A stretch of 64,000 bases of DNA from Symsagittifera roscoffensis (GCF_963678635.1 NC_087066.1:3598485-3662484); one strand, 5' to 3'; counted from the stretch's first letter, positions 12,101 to 25,471 are shown. The notes: generated by a model not told the origin, from the letters alone. Made by a program: numbers and translations.

Positions 12101-15100
12101 AGTTATTCAATAGAACAAACTAACTAGAAAAATTGTTAAAAATTTCTTGGCAAGCTCTTCAGGCAGTAGTTTTTTTTAAAAATTTTTTACTAAAAAAAGC
12201 TAATTGATTGAAAAAAAAAACAGAAGAAATTTTTAAATGTGCTATTTAGGCATTGAAAGGATTCTATTTTTTTAAGGAAACGCGCATCGTTTGGTTAAAA
12301 AACAACTTTGTTTTTTTTTTCAAAGCGCAATTCAGTTTGCGAAAAAAAACTCATTAGCCAGCAAGTCGAGCTGTCAAAGTTCAGAATATACCAACTTTTT
12401 GCATAGACTGAACTGAACCCTATAGTGACAAATTAATGTTTTTGAGAAAGCTCCTCATAGTTCAAAAAATTCGCAAAAACATCAAATTCTCTAAGCAAGT
12501 GATTCAAATGATGAAATTTTGAAAAACAAAATGTCATCTTGTACAAAGGACGCAAAATTTTGCACACAATTATTTTTCTTGGCAAGCTATTCTAGCAAGG
12601 AAACTTTTAGGCAATTGCAATCTAATTAACCTAATCGGTTGGCCATAAAGTTAGGTTTTTTTTGAACTCACTCAGGCATTGAAACGTTTCAAGTTTTCCC
12701 AAAATGCAAGCCGTGTTGCAAAAAAAACCTTCCAGTCGCTCTTCAAAGAGAAACTCAGTTTGCAACCGACAAAAGTTTTCCTCAGCAATAAAATCAAGAT
12801 TTGAAAACCTAAATTGTTTCAAAATTTTCTGCAGACTGAAGCGTATCACGGAAAATTACGTTTTCTTTAGGCTAAAAATCCATTCGATTCAAATTTGATG
12901 TTTCAATTAGTTTCAATGAGCAAATATTTGCCCAACAAAAGTAACTTCTCTCTAGCAAAAAAAGTCTCGTTGGAACCTTGAGCTTTTTTAATTTTTCTCA
13001 TGGACCGAACCGTATCGTGACAAGGTACGGTTTCTAAAAGCAGCTGTTTAAGCGATTAGTTCTGGAAACTTTTTGAGTTTTTGCGTAAGGCCGAAAAGAT
13101 TTACGAATACTTATAGTTTTCTTGAGCAAAGTTTTCGATCGATAAAATTACTTAATAAACGATTCAAGTTATTCAATAGAACAAACTAACTAGAAAAATT
13201 GTTAAAAATTTCTTGGCAAGCTCTTCAGGCAGTAGATTTTTTTAAAATTTTTTACTAAAAAAAGCTAATTGATTGAAAAAAAAACAGAAAAAAATTTTAA
13301 ATTTGCTATTTAGGCATTGAAATGATTCTATTTTTTTTAAGGAAACGCGCATCGTTTGGTTAAAAAACAACTTTGTTTTTTTTTCAAAGCGCAATTCAGT
13401 TTGCGAAAAAAACTCATTAGCCAGCAAGTTGAGCTGTCAAACTTCAGAATATACAAACTTTTTTCATAGCCTGAACTGAACCCTATAGTGACAAATTAAT
13501 GTATTTGAGAAAGCTCCTCATAGTTCAGAAATCTCGCAAAAACCTCAAATTTTGTGTAAGCAAGTGATTCAAATGATGAAATTTTGGGGAAAAAAATGTC
13601 ATCTTGTACGAAGGACACAAAATTTTGCACAAAATAGTTTTTCTTGGCGAGCTATTCTAGCAAGGAAACTTTTAGGCAATTGTAATCTAATTAACCTAAT
13701 CGGTTGGCCATAAAGTTAGGTTTTTTTTGAACTCACTCAGGCATTGAAACGTTTCAAGTTTTCCCAAAAAGCAAGCCGTGTTGCAAAAAAAAACCTTCCA
13801 GTCGCTCTTCAAAGAGAAACTCAGTTTGCAACAGACAAAAGTTTTCCTCAGCAATAAAATCAAGATTTGAAAACCTAAATTGTTTCAAAATTTTCTGCAG
13901 ACCGAAGCGTATCACGGAAAATTACGTTTTCTTTAGGCTAAAAATCCATTCGATTCAAATTTGATGTTTCAATTAGTTTCAAAGAGCAAAAACTTGCGCA
14001 ACAAAAGTAAGTTTTCTCTAGCAAAAATGTCTCGTTGGAACCTTGAGCTTTTTAAATTTTTCTCATGGACCGAACCGTATCGTGACAAGGTACGGTTTCT
14101 AAAAGCAGCTGTTTAAGCGATTAGTTCTAGAAACTTTTTGAGCTTTTGCGTAAGGCCGAAAAGATTTACGAATACTCATAGTTTTCTAAAGCAAGGTTCT
14201 CGAGCGGTAAAATTACTAAATAAACGATTCAAGTTATTCAATAGAACAAACTAACTAGAAAAATTGTTTAAAATTTCTTGGCAAGCTCTTCAGGCAGTAA
14301 ATTTTTTTAAAAGTTTTTTACTAAAAAAAGCTAATTGATTGAAAAAAAAACTGAAGAAATTTTTAAATGTGCTGTTTAGGCATTGGAAGGATTCTATTTT
14401 TTTAAGGAAACGCGCATCGTTTGGTTAAAAAACAACTTTGTTTTTTTTTCAAAGCGCAATTCAGTGTGCGAAAAAAGAACTCATTAGCCAGCAAGTTGAG
14501 CTGTCAAACTTCAGAATATACGAACTTTTTGCTCTTCATAGTTCAAAAAATTCGCAAAAACATCAAATTTTCTGTAGGCAAATGATTCAAATGATGAAAT
14601 TTTGAAAAACAAAATGTCATCTTGTACAAAGGACGCAAAATTTTGCACACAATAGTTTTTTCTTGGCAAGCAATTCTAGCAAGGAAACTTTTAGGCGATT
14701 GTAATTTATTTAATCTAATCGGTTGGCCATAAAGTTAGGTTTTTTTTGAACTCACTCAGGCATTGAAACGTTTCAAGTTTTTCCAAAATTCAAGCCGTGT
14801 TGCAAAAAAAAACACTTACAGTCGCTCTTCAAAGAGAAACTCAGTTTGCGACAGACAAAAGTTTTCCTCAGCAATAAAATCAAGATTTGAAAATTTAAAT
14901 TGTTTCAACATTTTCCGTAGACCGAAGCGTATCGCGGAAATTTACGTTTTCTTTAGGCTAAATATCCAATCGATTCAAATTTGATGTTTCAATTAGTTTC
15001 CAAGAGCAAATATTTGCCCAACAAAAGTAACTTTTCTCTAGCAAAAAATGTCTCGGTGGAACCTTGAGCTTATTAAATTTATTTTAAAGACGGAACCGTA

Positions 15101-18100
15101 TCGTGACAGGGTACGGTTTCTAAAAGCAGCTGTTTAAGCGATTAGTTCTGGAAACTTTTTGAGTTTTTGCGTGAGGCCGAAAAGATTTAGAAATACTTAT
15201 AGTTTTCTTAAGCAAGGTTTTCGAGCGATAAAATTACTAAATAAATGATTCAAGTTTTTCAATAGAACAAACTAACAAGAAAATTTTTTAAAAAATTCTT
15301 GGCAAGCTATTCAGGCAGTAGAACTTTTTAAAAAATTTTGTACTAAAAAAAGCTAATTGAATGAAAAAAAAACAGAAAAATTTTTTTAAATGTGCTATTT
15401 AGGCATTGAAAGGATTCTATTTTTTTACGGAAACGCGCACCGTTTGGTTGAAAAAGAAACAACTTTTTTTGTTTCAAAGCGCGATTCAAATTGCGACAAA
15501 AAACTCATTAGCCAGCAAGTTGAGCTGTCAAATTTCACAATATACGAACTTTTTACATAGACTGAGCTGGACCCTATAGTGACAAATTAATGTTTTTGAG
15601 CAAGCTCCTCATAGTTCAAAATTTCGCAAAAACATCAAATTTTGTGTAATCAAGTGATTTAAATGATGAAATTTTGAAAAAAAAATGTCATCTTGTACAA
15701 AGGACGCAACATTTTGCACACAAACGTTTTTCTTGGTAAACTACTCTAGCAATGGAACTTTTAGGCGATTTTAACCCAAATAAGTTAATCGGTTGGCCAA
15801 AAAGTTAAGTTTTTTCATTGAACTCACTCAGGCATTGAAACGTTTCAAGTTTTTCCAAAATGCAAGCCGTGTTGCATTAAAAAAAAAAACCTTCCAGTCG
15901 CTCTTCAAAGAGAAACTCAGTTTGCGACAGACAAAAGTCTTCCTCAGCAATAAAATCAAGATTTGAAAATTTAAATTATTTCAACATTTTCCGTAGACCG
16001 AAGCGTATCGCGGAAAATTACGTTTTTTTAGGCTAAAAATCCATTCGATTCAAATTTGATGTTTCAATTAGTTTCAAAGAGCAAATATTTGCCCAACAAA
16101 AGTAAGATTTCTCTAGCAAAAAAAGTCTCGTTGGAGCCTTGAGCTTTTTAAATTTTTCTCATGGACCGAACCGTATCGTGACAAGGTACGGTTTCTAAAA
16201 GCAGCTGTTTAAGCGATTAGTTCTGGAAACTTTTTGAGTTTTTGCGTAAGGCCGAAAAGGTTTACGAATACTTATAGTTTTCTTCAGCAAGGTTTTCGAG
16301 CAATAAAACAACTAAACAAATGATTCAAGTTAATCAATAGAACAAACTAACTAGAAAAGTTTTAAATATTTCTTGGCAAGCTATTCAGGCAGTAGAACTA
16401 TTTAAAATTTTTGTACTAAGAAAAGCTAATTGATTGATAAAAAAACAGAAAAATTTTTTACATGTGCTATTTAGGCATTGAAAGGATTCAGTTTTTTTTC
16501 ACGGAAACGCGCACTGTTTGGTTAAAAAAAACAACTTTGTTTTTGTTTTCAAAGCGCAATTCAGTTTGCAACAAAAAAACTCATTAGCCAGCAAGTTGAG
16601 CTGTCAAACTTCAGAATATACGAACTTTTTGCATAGACTGAACTGAACCCTATAGTGACAAATTAATGTTTTTCAGCAAGCTCCTCATAGTTCAAAAAAT
16701 TCGCAAAAACATCAAATTTTCTGTAAGAAAGTGATTCAAATGATGAAATTTTGAAAAACAAAATGTCATCTTTTACAAAGGACGCAAAATTTTGCACAAA
16801 ATAGTTTTTTCTTGGCAAGCTATTCTAGCAAGGAAACTTTTAGGCAATTGTAATGTAATTAACCTAATCGGTTCGCCATAAAGTTAGGTTTTTTTGAACT
16901 CACTCAGGCATTGAAACGTTTCAAGTTTTTCCAAAATGCAAGCCGTGTTGCATTAAAAAAAACCTTCCAGTCGCTCTTCAAAGACAAACTCAATTTGCGA
17001 CAGACAAAAGTCTTCCTCAGCAATAAAATCAAGATTTGAAAATTTAAATTGTTTCAACATTTTCCGTAGACCGAAGCGTATTGCGGAAAATTACGTTTTC
17101 TCTAGGTTAAATATCCAATCGATTCAAATTTGATGTTTCAATTAGTTTCAAAGAGCAAATATTTGCCCAACAAAAGTATTTTTTCTCTAGCAAAAAATGT
17201 CTCGGTGGAACCTTGAGTTTTTTAAATTTGTTTCATAGACCGAACCGTATCGTGACACGGTTTCTAAAAGCAGCTGTTTAAGCGATTAGTTCTTGAAACT
17301 TTTTGAGTTTTTGCGTAAGGCCGAAAAAATTTACGAATACTTATAGTTTTCTTGAGCAAGGTTTTCGAGCAGTAAAATTACTAAATAAATTATTCAGTAG
17401 AACAAACTAACTAGAAAATTTTTTTAAAATTTCTTGGCAAGCTATTCAGGCAGTAGAACTTTTTTAAAAAAATTTGTACTAAAAAAAGCTAATTGAATGA
17501 AAAAAAACAGAAAAAATTTTTAATTGTGCTATTTAGGCATTGAAAGGATTCTATTTTTGTACGGAAACGCGCACCGTTTGGTTAAAAAAACAACTTTGTT
17601 TTGTTTCAAAGCGCGATTCAGTTTGCGACAAAAAACTCATTAGCCAGCAAGTTGAGCTGTCAAACTTCAGAATATACGAACTTTTTGCATAGACTGAACT
17701 GAACCCTATAGTGACAAATTAATGTTTTTGAGCAAGCTCCTCATAGTTCAAAATTTCGCAAAAACATCAAATTTTGTGTAAGCAACTGATTTAAATGATG
17801 AAATTTTGAAAATAAATCGTCGTCTTGTACAAAGGACGCAACATTGTGCACACAATAGTTTTTCTTGGCAAGCTAATCTGGCAATAAAACTTTTAGGCAA
17901 TTTTAATCCAATTAAGCTAATCGGTTGGCCAAAAAGTTGAGTTTTTTTATTGAACTCACTCAGGCATTGAAACGTTTCAAGTTTTTATAAAATGCAAGCT
18001 GTGTTGCAAAAAAAACCTTCCAGTCGCTCTTCAAAGAGAAACTCAGTTTGCGACAGACAAAAGTTTTCCTCAGCAATAAAGTCAAGATTTGAAAATATAA

Positions 18101-18350
18101 ATAGTTTCAACATTTTCCGTAGACCAAAGCGTATCGCAGAACATTACGTTTTCTTTAGGCTAAATATCCAATCGATTCAAATTTGATGTTTCAATTAGTT
18201 TCAAGAGCAAATATTTGCGCAACAAAAGTAAGTCTTCTCAAGCAAAAAAATGTCTCGGTGGAAATATGAATTTTTTCAAGTTTTATTTCATAGACCGAAC
18301 CGTATCGCGATAAGGTGCGGGTTCTTAAAGCAAGCTATTTAAGCGATAAT
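6160..18350 (+). repeat. Higher-order satellite array, ~1,065-bp unit, 12 copies
   Basis: The word CATTGAAACGTTTCAAG starts at 6640, 7706, 9478, 10547, 11612, 12677, 13742, 14761, 15833, 16909 and 17965. The steps are 1066, 1772, 1069, 1065, 1065, 1065, 1019, 1072, 1076 and 1056. The 1772 step is one full unit plus one unit that lost about 360 bp including the anchor (junction near 8517). The 1019 step reflects a small deletion near 14531. Each unit is made of about 12 related sub-repeats: in the unit beginning at 10547, related words (A-G-C-A-A-like starts) fall at 10653, 10738, 10823, 10907, 10994, 11085, 11171, 11290, 11378, 11427 and 11516, mostly 84-91 bp apart. Each sub-repeat tends to hold an AGCAAGCTATTCAAGC-like head and a GACCGAACCGTATCGYGACA-like tail. 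Units at 9.5-14 kb are the most alike. Confidence 0.95.
9768..9784 (+). other. CENP-B-box-like 17-mer in satellite unit (representative copy)
   Basis: The satellite word TCTCGTTGGAACCTTGA matches 13 of 17 positions of the mammalian CENP-B box, including an unbroken CGTTGGAA. However, it fails three of the nine positions usually considered essential (position 2 and two of the G's near the 3' end). The same word recurs once per unit near 7993, 10832, 12967 and 14030; others carry CGGTGG or GTTGGAAC-T variants. It could be chance. Confidence 0.25.
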
Positions 18351-21300
18351 TTCTTGATACTTTTGGAATTTTTGCGAGCTATTCAGGCAGTAGAATTTTT
18401 TAAACATTTTGTACTAAAATAAGCTATTTGGTTTGAAAAAACAGAAAGGTTTTTTAAAGGTGCTATTTAAGCATTGAAAGGAGTCAATTTTTTTTTACAA
18501 AAAAGTGCACCATTTGGCTAAAAAAAAAACAATTATGTTTTCTTTCAAAGCGCGAATCAGTTTGCGACAAAAAAACTCATTAGCCAGCAAGTTGGGCTGT
18601 CAAATCTTGTCATCTAGTTTTCCTTGGCAAGCTATTCAATCAATGAAACTTTTGAAAAACTTTCAAATTGATTACAATAATCGATTAGCAAAAAAGACGA
18701 GTTGATCTTTTCAACTCATTCCAATGTTAAATCCAGTGTTAAATTATTTCAAGTTTCCAAAAAACGAACCGGTATGTTAAAAATATTTCAATTGTTTTTC
18801 AAAAAGCGACTCAGTTTGCGACAGAAATAAGTTTTCCTCAGCAAACAAACCAAGCCTTAAAACTTTGAATTAGGTTAATTGTTTCAAAGACTGAAACGTA
18901 TCGCAACAGGTTTAGCTTCCTTAAGCAAGCTAATTAAGCGATACAACTACGAAATAATTACTTCAACTTATTCAAAAAAACGAACAAAGTCGAGAATATT
19001 TCAAGTTCGTTTTGACAAGCTCTTCAAACACAAACACTTTTGGAGAATTTAAAATGAATTAAAAGTATCTGTTGCCAAAAAAATCAATTAATCTAAAAAA
19101 CAAGCCGTTTTTCAAAAAAAGTATGTTTTTTTGAAAAACTAATCAGTTTGCGACGAAAATAAATTTTCCTTTGCAAGCAAATCAAATGGTGAATTTTTGT
19201 TGAAATAATTCAGGTGTTTTGATAGACCGAACCGTATAGAGACAGCTTAGTGTTTCTTCAAGCAATTTATTGGAACAATTATTTTTTGAAAATTTTCTAA
19301 TTTTTGCGTAGACCAAAAAGACTTGCAATAAACTACATTTTTTTTCGCAAGCTTTTCAAGTAAATAAGTCATGACATATTGACTTTAAATTTTCAATCGA
19401 ACGAATAATAAGATCGCAAAAATTCTAAGTTCGCAAGAGCCGTTCAAGCAATGAAACTTTCAGAAAATTTCAACTCAATTGGCATAATTTTTTGCCGAAA
19501 ATTTTAAATTTTTTTTTATTGTAATCTTAAAACATTTCCTATTGTTCTCAAACATGAACAATTTTTCAAAAAGCTATTTTATTTTGTTTCAAAAAGCGAA
19601 TCATTTTCCGACAATAAAGTCTTTCCTCGGCCAGCAAGCTAGACCGTGACACTTTGAAATTTTCGAAACTTTCTCATAAACCGAATCGTATAGCGACAAA
19701 TGACGTGAAATAATTTTTTTTTGAAATTTTTCGAGTTTTTGCGCAGACCAAAAAAAAAACTTTGCGAGAACAAAATTTTTTTTTTAAGGAATCGATTCAA
19801 GCGAAGAAACTTAAAAATTAATTTTTTATGTTGTTCAAAGGTCGAGTCATTTCGCAAAAAATTTCAGTTTTTCTCGGCAGGCTATTCAAACAATGAAAAT
19901 TTCGGGCAACTTTATTTCAATTATGCTATTCGGTTGGCAAAAAAATTAAATTTTATTGAACTCATTCAAGCGTTGAAACGTTTCAAAATTTTTCGAAATG
20001 CGAGCCGTTTCAAAAATTAGTTTCAAAGAGCAAATCATTTTGCAACAAAAGAAAATTTTCCTTAGCAAGAAAAAATATAGCTAGAACTTCGAACTATTTA
20101 AATTTTTTTTTCATAGACTGAACCGTATCGCGACAACGTACGGTTTCTTAAAGCAAGCTTTTCAAGCGATTTTTTCTTGAAACTTTTTGAGTTTTGCGTA
20201 GCACCGAAAAGATCTGCGAAAAAATTTAGTTTTCCAAATCAAGCTTTTCGAGTAATAAAAGATTCAAGTTATCCAATAGAACAAACAAGTTAGAAAAAAC
20301 TTTAATAATTTTTGGCAAGCTATTCAACCAGGAAACCTTTCAAAAATATTGTATTATAATAAGCTAATTGGTTGGAAAAAACAAAAAGAATTTTCTAAAG
20401 ACGCGCTTTAAGCGTTGAAATTTTTCAATTTTTTTTCCAAAAATGCAAACCGTTTGGCTAAAAAGGAACAACTTAGTTTTTTTCAAAGAGCAAATCAGTT
20501 TGCGACAGAAAAAATTTTAATTAGCCAGCAAATTGAGCTGTAAATTTTCGAAATTGATGAAGTTTTTTCATAGACTGAACCGTATAGTGACAAATTAATT
20601 TTTTGAGCGAGCTCCTCTTGAGAGCGAAAAAATTTTGCAGAAACATTCAATTTTTTAAGCAAGCGATTTAAAAGATGAAATTTTGAAAGATGACAGAAAA
20701 AAATTTTCATTAGCCAGCAAATTGAGCTGTAATTTTTCGAATTTGATGAAGTTTTTTCATAGATTTCACAGTATAGCGAAAAATTACTGTTTTGAGCGTG
20801 CTCTTCATAGACCAAAAACTTTTGCAAAAACATCAAACTTTATGTAAGCAAGCGATTTAAATGATGAAACTTTGAAAAAATTTTTCATGTTGTACAAAAG
20901 ACGCAACAACTCGCACAAAAATTAGTTTTTCTTGGCAAGATATTCAAGCAATGAAGTTTTTGAAAAAATTACAACTTGATTAACCTAATCGATTACCAAA
21001 AAAGACAAGTTGTTCTTTTCAACTCATTCCAATGTTAAATCCAGTGTTAAATTATTTCAAGTTTCCAAAAAACGAACCGGTTTGCTAAAAAATATTTTAA
21101 TTGTTCTTCAAAAAGCGACTCAGTTTGTGACAGAAATAAGTTTTCCTCAGCAAGCAAACCAAGCATTATAACTTTCAATTATTTCAAGTTGTTTCAAAGT
21201 CTAAACCGTATTGCAACAAGTTAAATTTTCTTAAGCAAGTTAGTTAAGCGGTTCAACTATGAATTAATTACTTCAACTTATTCAAAAGAACGAACAAATT

Positions 21301-24260
21301 CGAGAATAAATCAAGGTTTTCTAGACCAGCTCTTCAAACAAAAACACTTTAAAAAATTGTTAGTGAAATAAATTAATCGGCTGCCAAAAAACTCAATTAA
21401 CCAGAAAAATAAGTCTATTGTTTCGAAAAACGTAACAGTTTGTGACAAAAAAATTCTTTTCAAGCAAATAAGTGGTGAAATTTTGTTGAATTATATCAGG
21501 TGTTTTGATAGACCGAACCGTATAGCAACAAGTAAGTGTTTCTTCTGGCATGCTATTGAAATGAATATTTTTTGAAACTTTTCAAATTACTGGTAAACCA
21601 AAAAGACTTGCAATATACTGCAGTTTTTTATGGGAGCTTTTCAAGCAAAGAAGTCATGATATATTTATGTCCAGTTTTTCAATCGAATGAATAAGTTCGC
21701 GAGAACTCTTAGTTATTCTTGGCAGGCCATTCAAGAAAAGAAACTTCTAGAAAATTTCAATTTAATTGGAATAAATTGTTGCTGAAAAATTTGTGTTTTT
21801 TCTATTGGAGCCACTGATTCGTTGAAATATTTCCTGTTGTTTTGAAAAATGAACCGTCTTCCTAACAACAATATTTAAACTTTTTTTCAAATAGGGAATC
21901 GTATTGCGACATAAAAATCTCTCCGCAGCCAGCAAGCTAGGCTGTGATACTTTAAAAAGTTTGAAGTTTTCTCACAGACTAAATCATATAGCGACAAACT
22001 ACGTTTTCTTTAAGTAAGCTCCTCAAGTTTTTCGAGTTTTTGCGCAGACCAAAAAAGTTTGCTATAAATTAAAATTTGTTTAAGCAAGCGATTCAAGCGA
22101 AGAAACTTTTAATTTAAAGTTTCATGTTGTTCAAAGGTCAAATCATTTCGTAAAATATGAGTGTTTTTTGGCAGGCTATTCAAGCAAGGAAACTTTTATA
22201 AAAAAAATTCAATTTAAATAAGCTAATTGATTGAAAAAACAAGAAAATTATGTTTAGAAGCTGTTCGAGCATTGAAACAAATCAAGTTTTTCCGGAAAAT
22301 TCAAACAATTGGCCAAAAAAAACATTTCGTTTTTTCTTCAGTTAGCGAATCAGTTTGCTACAAAAAAAAGATCCTTAGCCAGCAAATTAAGCTAAGAAAG
22401 TATAAAAATTAAGAAGTTTTTTCATAGACTAAACCGTTTCATAGACTAAATTCCATTTTTTGAGGCAAGCTCCTCATGAGAGCAAACAAAAATTAAAAAC
22501 ATTAAAATTTATATAAGCAAGCAATTTGAACAATGAAACTTTTTAGAAAAATTTCATGTTGTTCAAAGGTTGCATCAATCCGCAAAAAAATAATTCTACT
22601 TGCCAAGCTGTTCAAGCAATGAAAATTTAAAAAAAATCAAGTTATTTAAACTAGTCGATTGAAGAAAAAAAATAGTTTCTTCGCTTGAAGCCATTCAAGC
22701 ATTGAAACGATTCATTTTTTCGCAAACTGAACCGTTTTGCTAAAAAAAAACATTTCAATTTCTGCCAAAGAGCGAGTCAGTTTGCGACAAATTGAGCTGT
22801 ATAACATCAAATTGAAATGTTTCATAGACTAAACCGTATAGTGACAAATTAATTTTTTGAGCAAACCCTTCATGAGAGCAAAAAAAAAATTGCATAAAAA
22901 CATTAAATTTTATAAACAAGCGATTTAAATTATGAAACTTTGAAAAAAATTTCATGTTGTTCAAAGAGCGCATCGTTTCGCAAAAAAAAATCTTGTTCTT
23001 CTTGGCAAGCTATTCAAGCAATGAAAATTTTAGGCAATTTTAAGCTAATTAAGCTAATCGGTTTGCAATAAATTTAAATTTTTCTATTGAACTCATTCGA
23101 GCGTTGAAACGTTTCAGGATTTTCCGAAATGCGAGCCGTGTTGCAAAAAAAAATGTTTCAATTAGTTTCAAAGAGCAAATCATTTCGCAACAAAAATGGG
23201 TTTTCCTTTGCAAGAAAATGAATCGGCGAAACTTTGAATTATTTTAATTTATTTCATAGAGCGAACCGTATCGCGACAGGGTATGGTTTCTTAAAGCAAG
23301 CTATATAAGCAATTATTTTTTGAAACATATTGAGTTTTTGTGTAGGGCCGAAAAGATTTGCGAAAATTTAGTTTTCTTGAGCAAGCTATTTAAGCGATGA
23401 AATAACTAAATGATTGATTCACTTTATCCAATAGAACAATCAAATTAAAAATGTTTGAAGTTTTTTGGGCAGTAGAACTTTTAAGAAATTTTGTATTAAA
23501 ATAAGCTAACTGGTTGGAAAAATTTTTTTTTTTCAGAGACGCCATTTAAGAATTAGTTTGCAAGGAAAACAAGTTTTCTTTAGCTTTAGTAAGCAGATCA
23601 AGCGTTGATTTTTTTTGGAACTTTTCAGGATTTTCATTAGACCAAACTGTTTTGCGAGAAGTTACGGTTAACTTAAGCAAGCTGTACAAGCGACGAATTT
23701 ATGGATTAGTTATTATTAATACAATTCATGTTATTTCATTGAGAAAGCCAGTTTGCGAAAAATTAATGTTTTCACAAACATTGCAAGCAATTCACTTTTC
23801 CTAAGCAAATAATTGAAGCGATGAAATTTTTTTCAGTTATTTCAAAAAGTGACGCAAATCCCAACAAAACTTATTGTTTCTCTGCAACTGTTTTAAGCGA
23901 TGAAAGCGTGGCCTTTCAAACTATTTACTCGAGTCGATTGGCAAAAAATCTAGGTTTTTTAGTTGAAGCCTCTCAACTGATAAAACGCTGCAAGTTATTC
24001 CGAGATGTAAATCTTTTCACAAAACCTCATTCAAGTTGTTTTATTGACTGAACCTTTTTGAGAGAAGTTAAAGTTTTCCTAAGCAAACTATGCGAGCAGT
24101 TTAACTTTGAAATGTTCAGAATTTTTGGAGACTGAATTGTTTTGCAAAGAAATTTAGTTTTTCGTAGCAAATTATTCGAGCAAAAAAACTTTGAAGTATT
24201 TCAAGTCAAATTATTGCGCGTCTCGGTTCGAAAAAGCGTCAATTCTCCTAAGCATGGCGT
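18351..24260 (+). repeat. Satellite, older diverged higher-order copies
   Basis: The monomer phrases continue but unit-to-unit similarity drops sharply. A decayed unit with the same internal order as the core is readable at about 19900-20690. A block at 18680-19040 recurs at 21000-21360, and the material after it also recurs about 2.3 kb downstream (19210 with 21490; 19640 with 21940), so a second, longer period of about 2.3 kb exists here. Shorter local duplications occur (20505-20690 with 20695-20880; 22210-22500 with 22640-22890). The last readable monomer ends near 24260. Confidence 0.85.
20505..20880 (+). repeat. Local ~190-bp tandem duplication inside satellite
   Basis: Two neighbouring segments share GACAGAAAAAA, TTAGCCAGCAAATTGAGCTG, GATGAAGTTTTTTCATAGA and AAGCAAGCGATTTAAA in the same order, offset by about 190 bp. 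This is about two monomers long, as expected from unequal exchange within the satellite. Confidence 0.7.
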
Positions 24261-24534
24261 TTGCTGCTTTTAGTTAGTCTGTTTCAAGTTGAAATGATTC
24301 TGTAAACATATAAAACGTTAGCAGGTAATTTCTAGGCTTTAAGTTGAATCGAGTTAATCTTATTGAAAAAGTTTCGCACTTCTTTCAAAAAAAGTTCTAC
24401 AAAATTCCAGACTTAAGAAAATTTTTTGGTGGCTCTGGATAGATCTTAGACAATGTGATATAAGCCTTTTCAAACGCCGGGCTCGATAGCCCCTTGAATA
24501 ATATTTTTCACGCTAAACTGATAATTTTTTTTCA

Positions 24535-24885
24535 TATATAGTTTGCAAAAGATTTATCGGACAATGTTTCAAAATTTTGAAGTAACTTTGACTTTCATGC
24601 CTAAAATGAATTAAAATGGCTCTTTCAACTTTTGCCTTTCCATGTTTGTTGGCTCCCAGTCTTTTTTCTGAAAATTGGATGGAAAATTGTTTTTCAATGA
24701 AATTTTTTTTCAAGTTTTGTCTTGAGTTTAGGCATAAAAAACGGCCATCTACAAAAAAGTATAGTTCTGTTGAGTTAATCTTGCCACAGTTTAATGCAAC
24801 CTTGACATTTCGATGCTGTTTCACCGCTCTCAAGGTCTAATTCAAAAATTCAGACGTTGTCCGATAATTTTTTACAAACTATATA
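24535..24885. mobile_element. MITE-like element with ~45-bp terminal inverted repeats
   Basis: The left end TATATAGTTTGCAAAAGATT is mirrored at the right end (reverse complement at 24840-24885), with shared inner words ATCGGACAA and TTTTGAA. The two arms also pair internally (ATGCCTAAA near 24599 with its complement near 24730). At 351 bp with no coding capacity it fits a non-autonomous DNA transposon. The TATATA ends may include a TA target duplication. It lies just outside the satellite edge. Confidence 0.65.
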
Positions 24886-25330
24886 AAACTCGCAGGCGCC
24901 CCAATATGAGCTCTATGTGCACGCGTTATCTCAAGTTCTCTCTCTTTGTCCATAGAAGAAAAATACAGTTTCATATATGAAGTCTATGGAAAAAATGATT
25001 AGCATACAAAACTCATACAAAATTTCAGAAATGTTTTTAAAATTTTTAATGAACATTTTTGGTCTTTTTGCCTTTTAGGAAGCTTTCTGGTCATTAAAAA
25101 ATTGATTTAAAAAAGCTTATCATACAGTTTTTTTTTAGGAAAATTATACGATAATCATTTTGTCATAGAAAAAATAAACTTAAATGGCTAAAATCACCAA
25201 ATGCAGTTTAGCTGCGTGGTAGCTGCCAGTTACACTATGAGTTTTCTTATGACAAAAAATCCGTGGTTAGTGTTTCGGATGAAACATAAAATTTCAAAAC
25301 AAATTTTTTTTTTGTATTTTCAAAGTATGG

Positions 25331-25471
25331 AAAAAACGCTTATCATACAATTTCATAGTATGGAAAAAATGCTTATTTTGCTACTTTCATACACTTTTAC
25401 TCTATGAAAGTGTATGAAAGAAAATGGTAAGCATTTTTTCATAAATGAAAATTGTATGACAAGCATTTTTT
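25331..25471. repeat. Short imperfect palindrome (foldback)
   Basis: The arms at about 25331-25397 and 25404-25471 are reverse complements around a short ACTCT centre, sharing ATGAAAGTGTATGAAAG and related words. The motif CTTATCATAC or its complement also recurs through 24980-25350. The 68-codon frame here is an artefact of the palindrome. Confidence 0.65.

Noticed and set aside
10549-18186. Similar 60-73-codon frames recurring in several satellite units (for example 10549-10767, 11639-11833, 12704-12898, 14763-14984, 17992-18186)
   Set aside because: They recur only because the satellite recurs; other units break the frame by indels in A runs, and minus-strand frames recur equally well. 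No sign of coding selection.
6160-18350. CRISPR-like or minisatellite array
   Set aside because: The units are about 1 kb with no short identical repeats separated by unique spacers, in a eukaryotic context.
24616-24840. 74-codon frame between satellite and the unknown gene
   Set aside because: Lies entirely within an inverted-repeat MITE.
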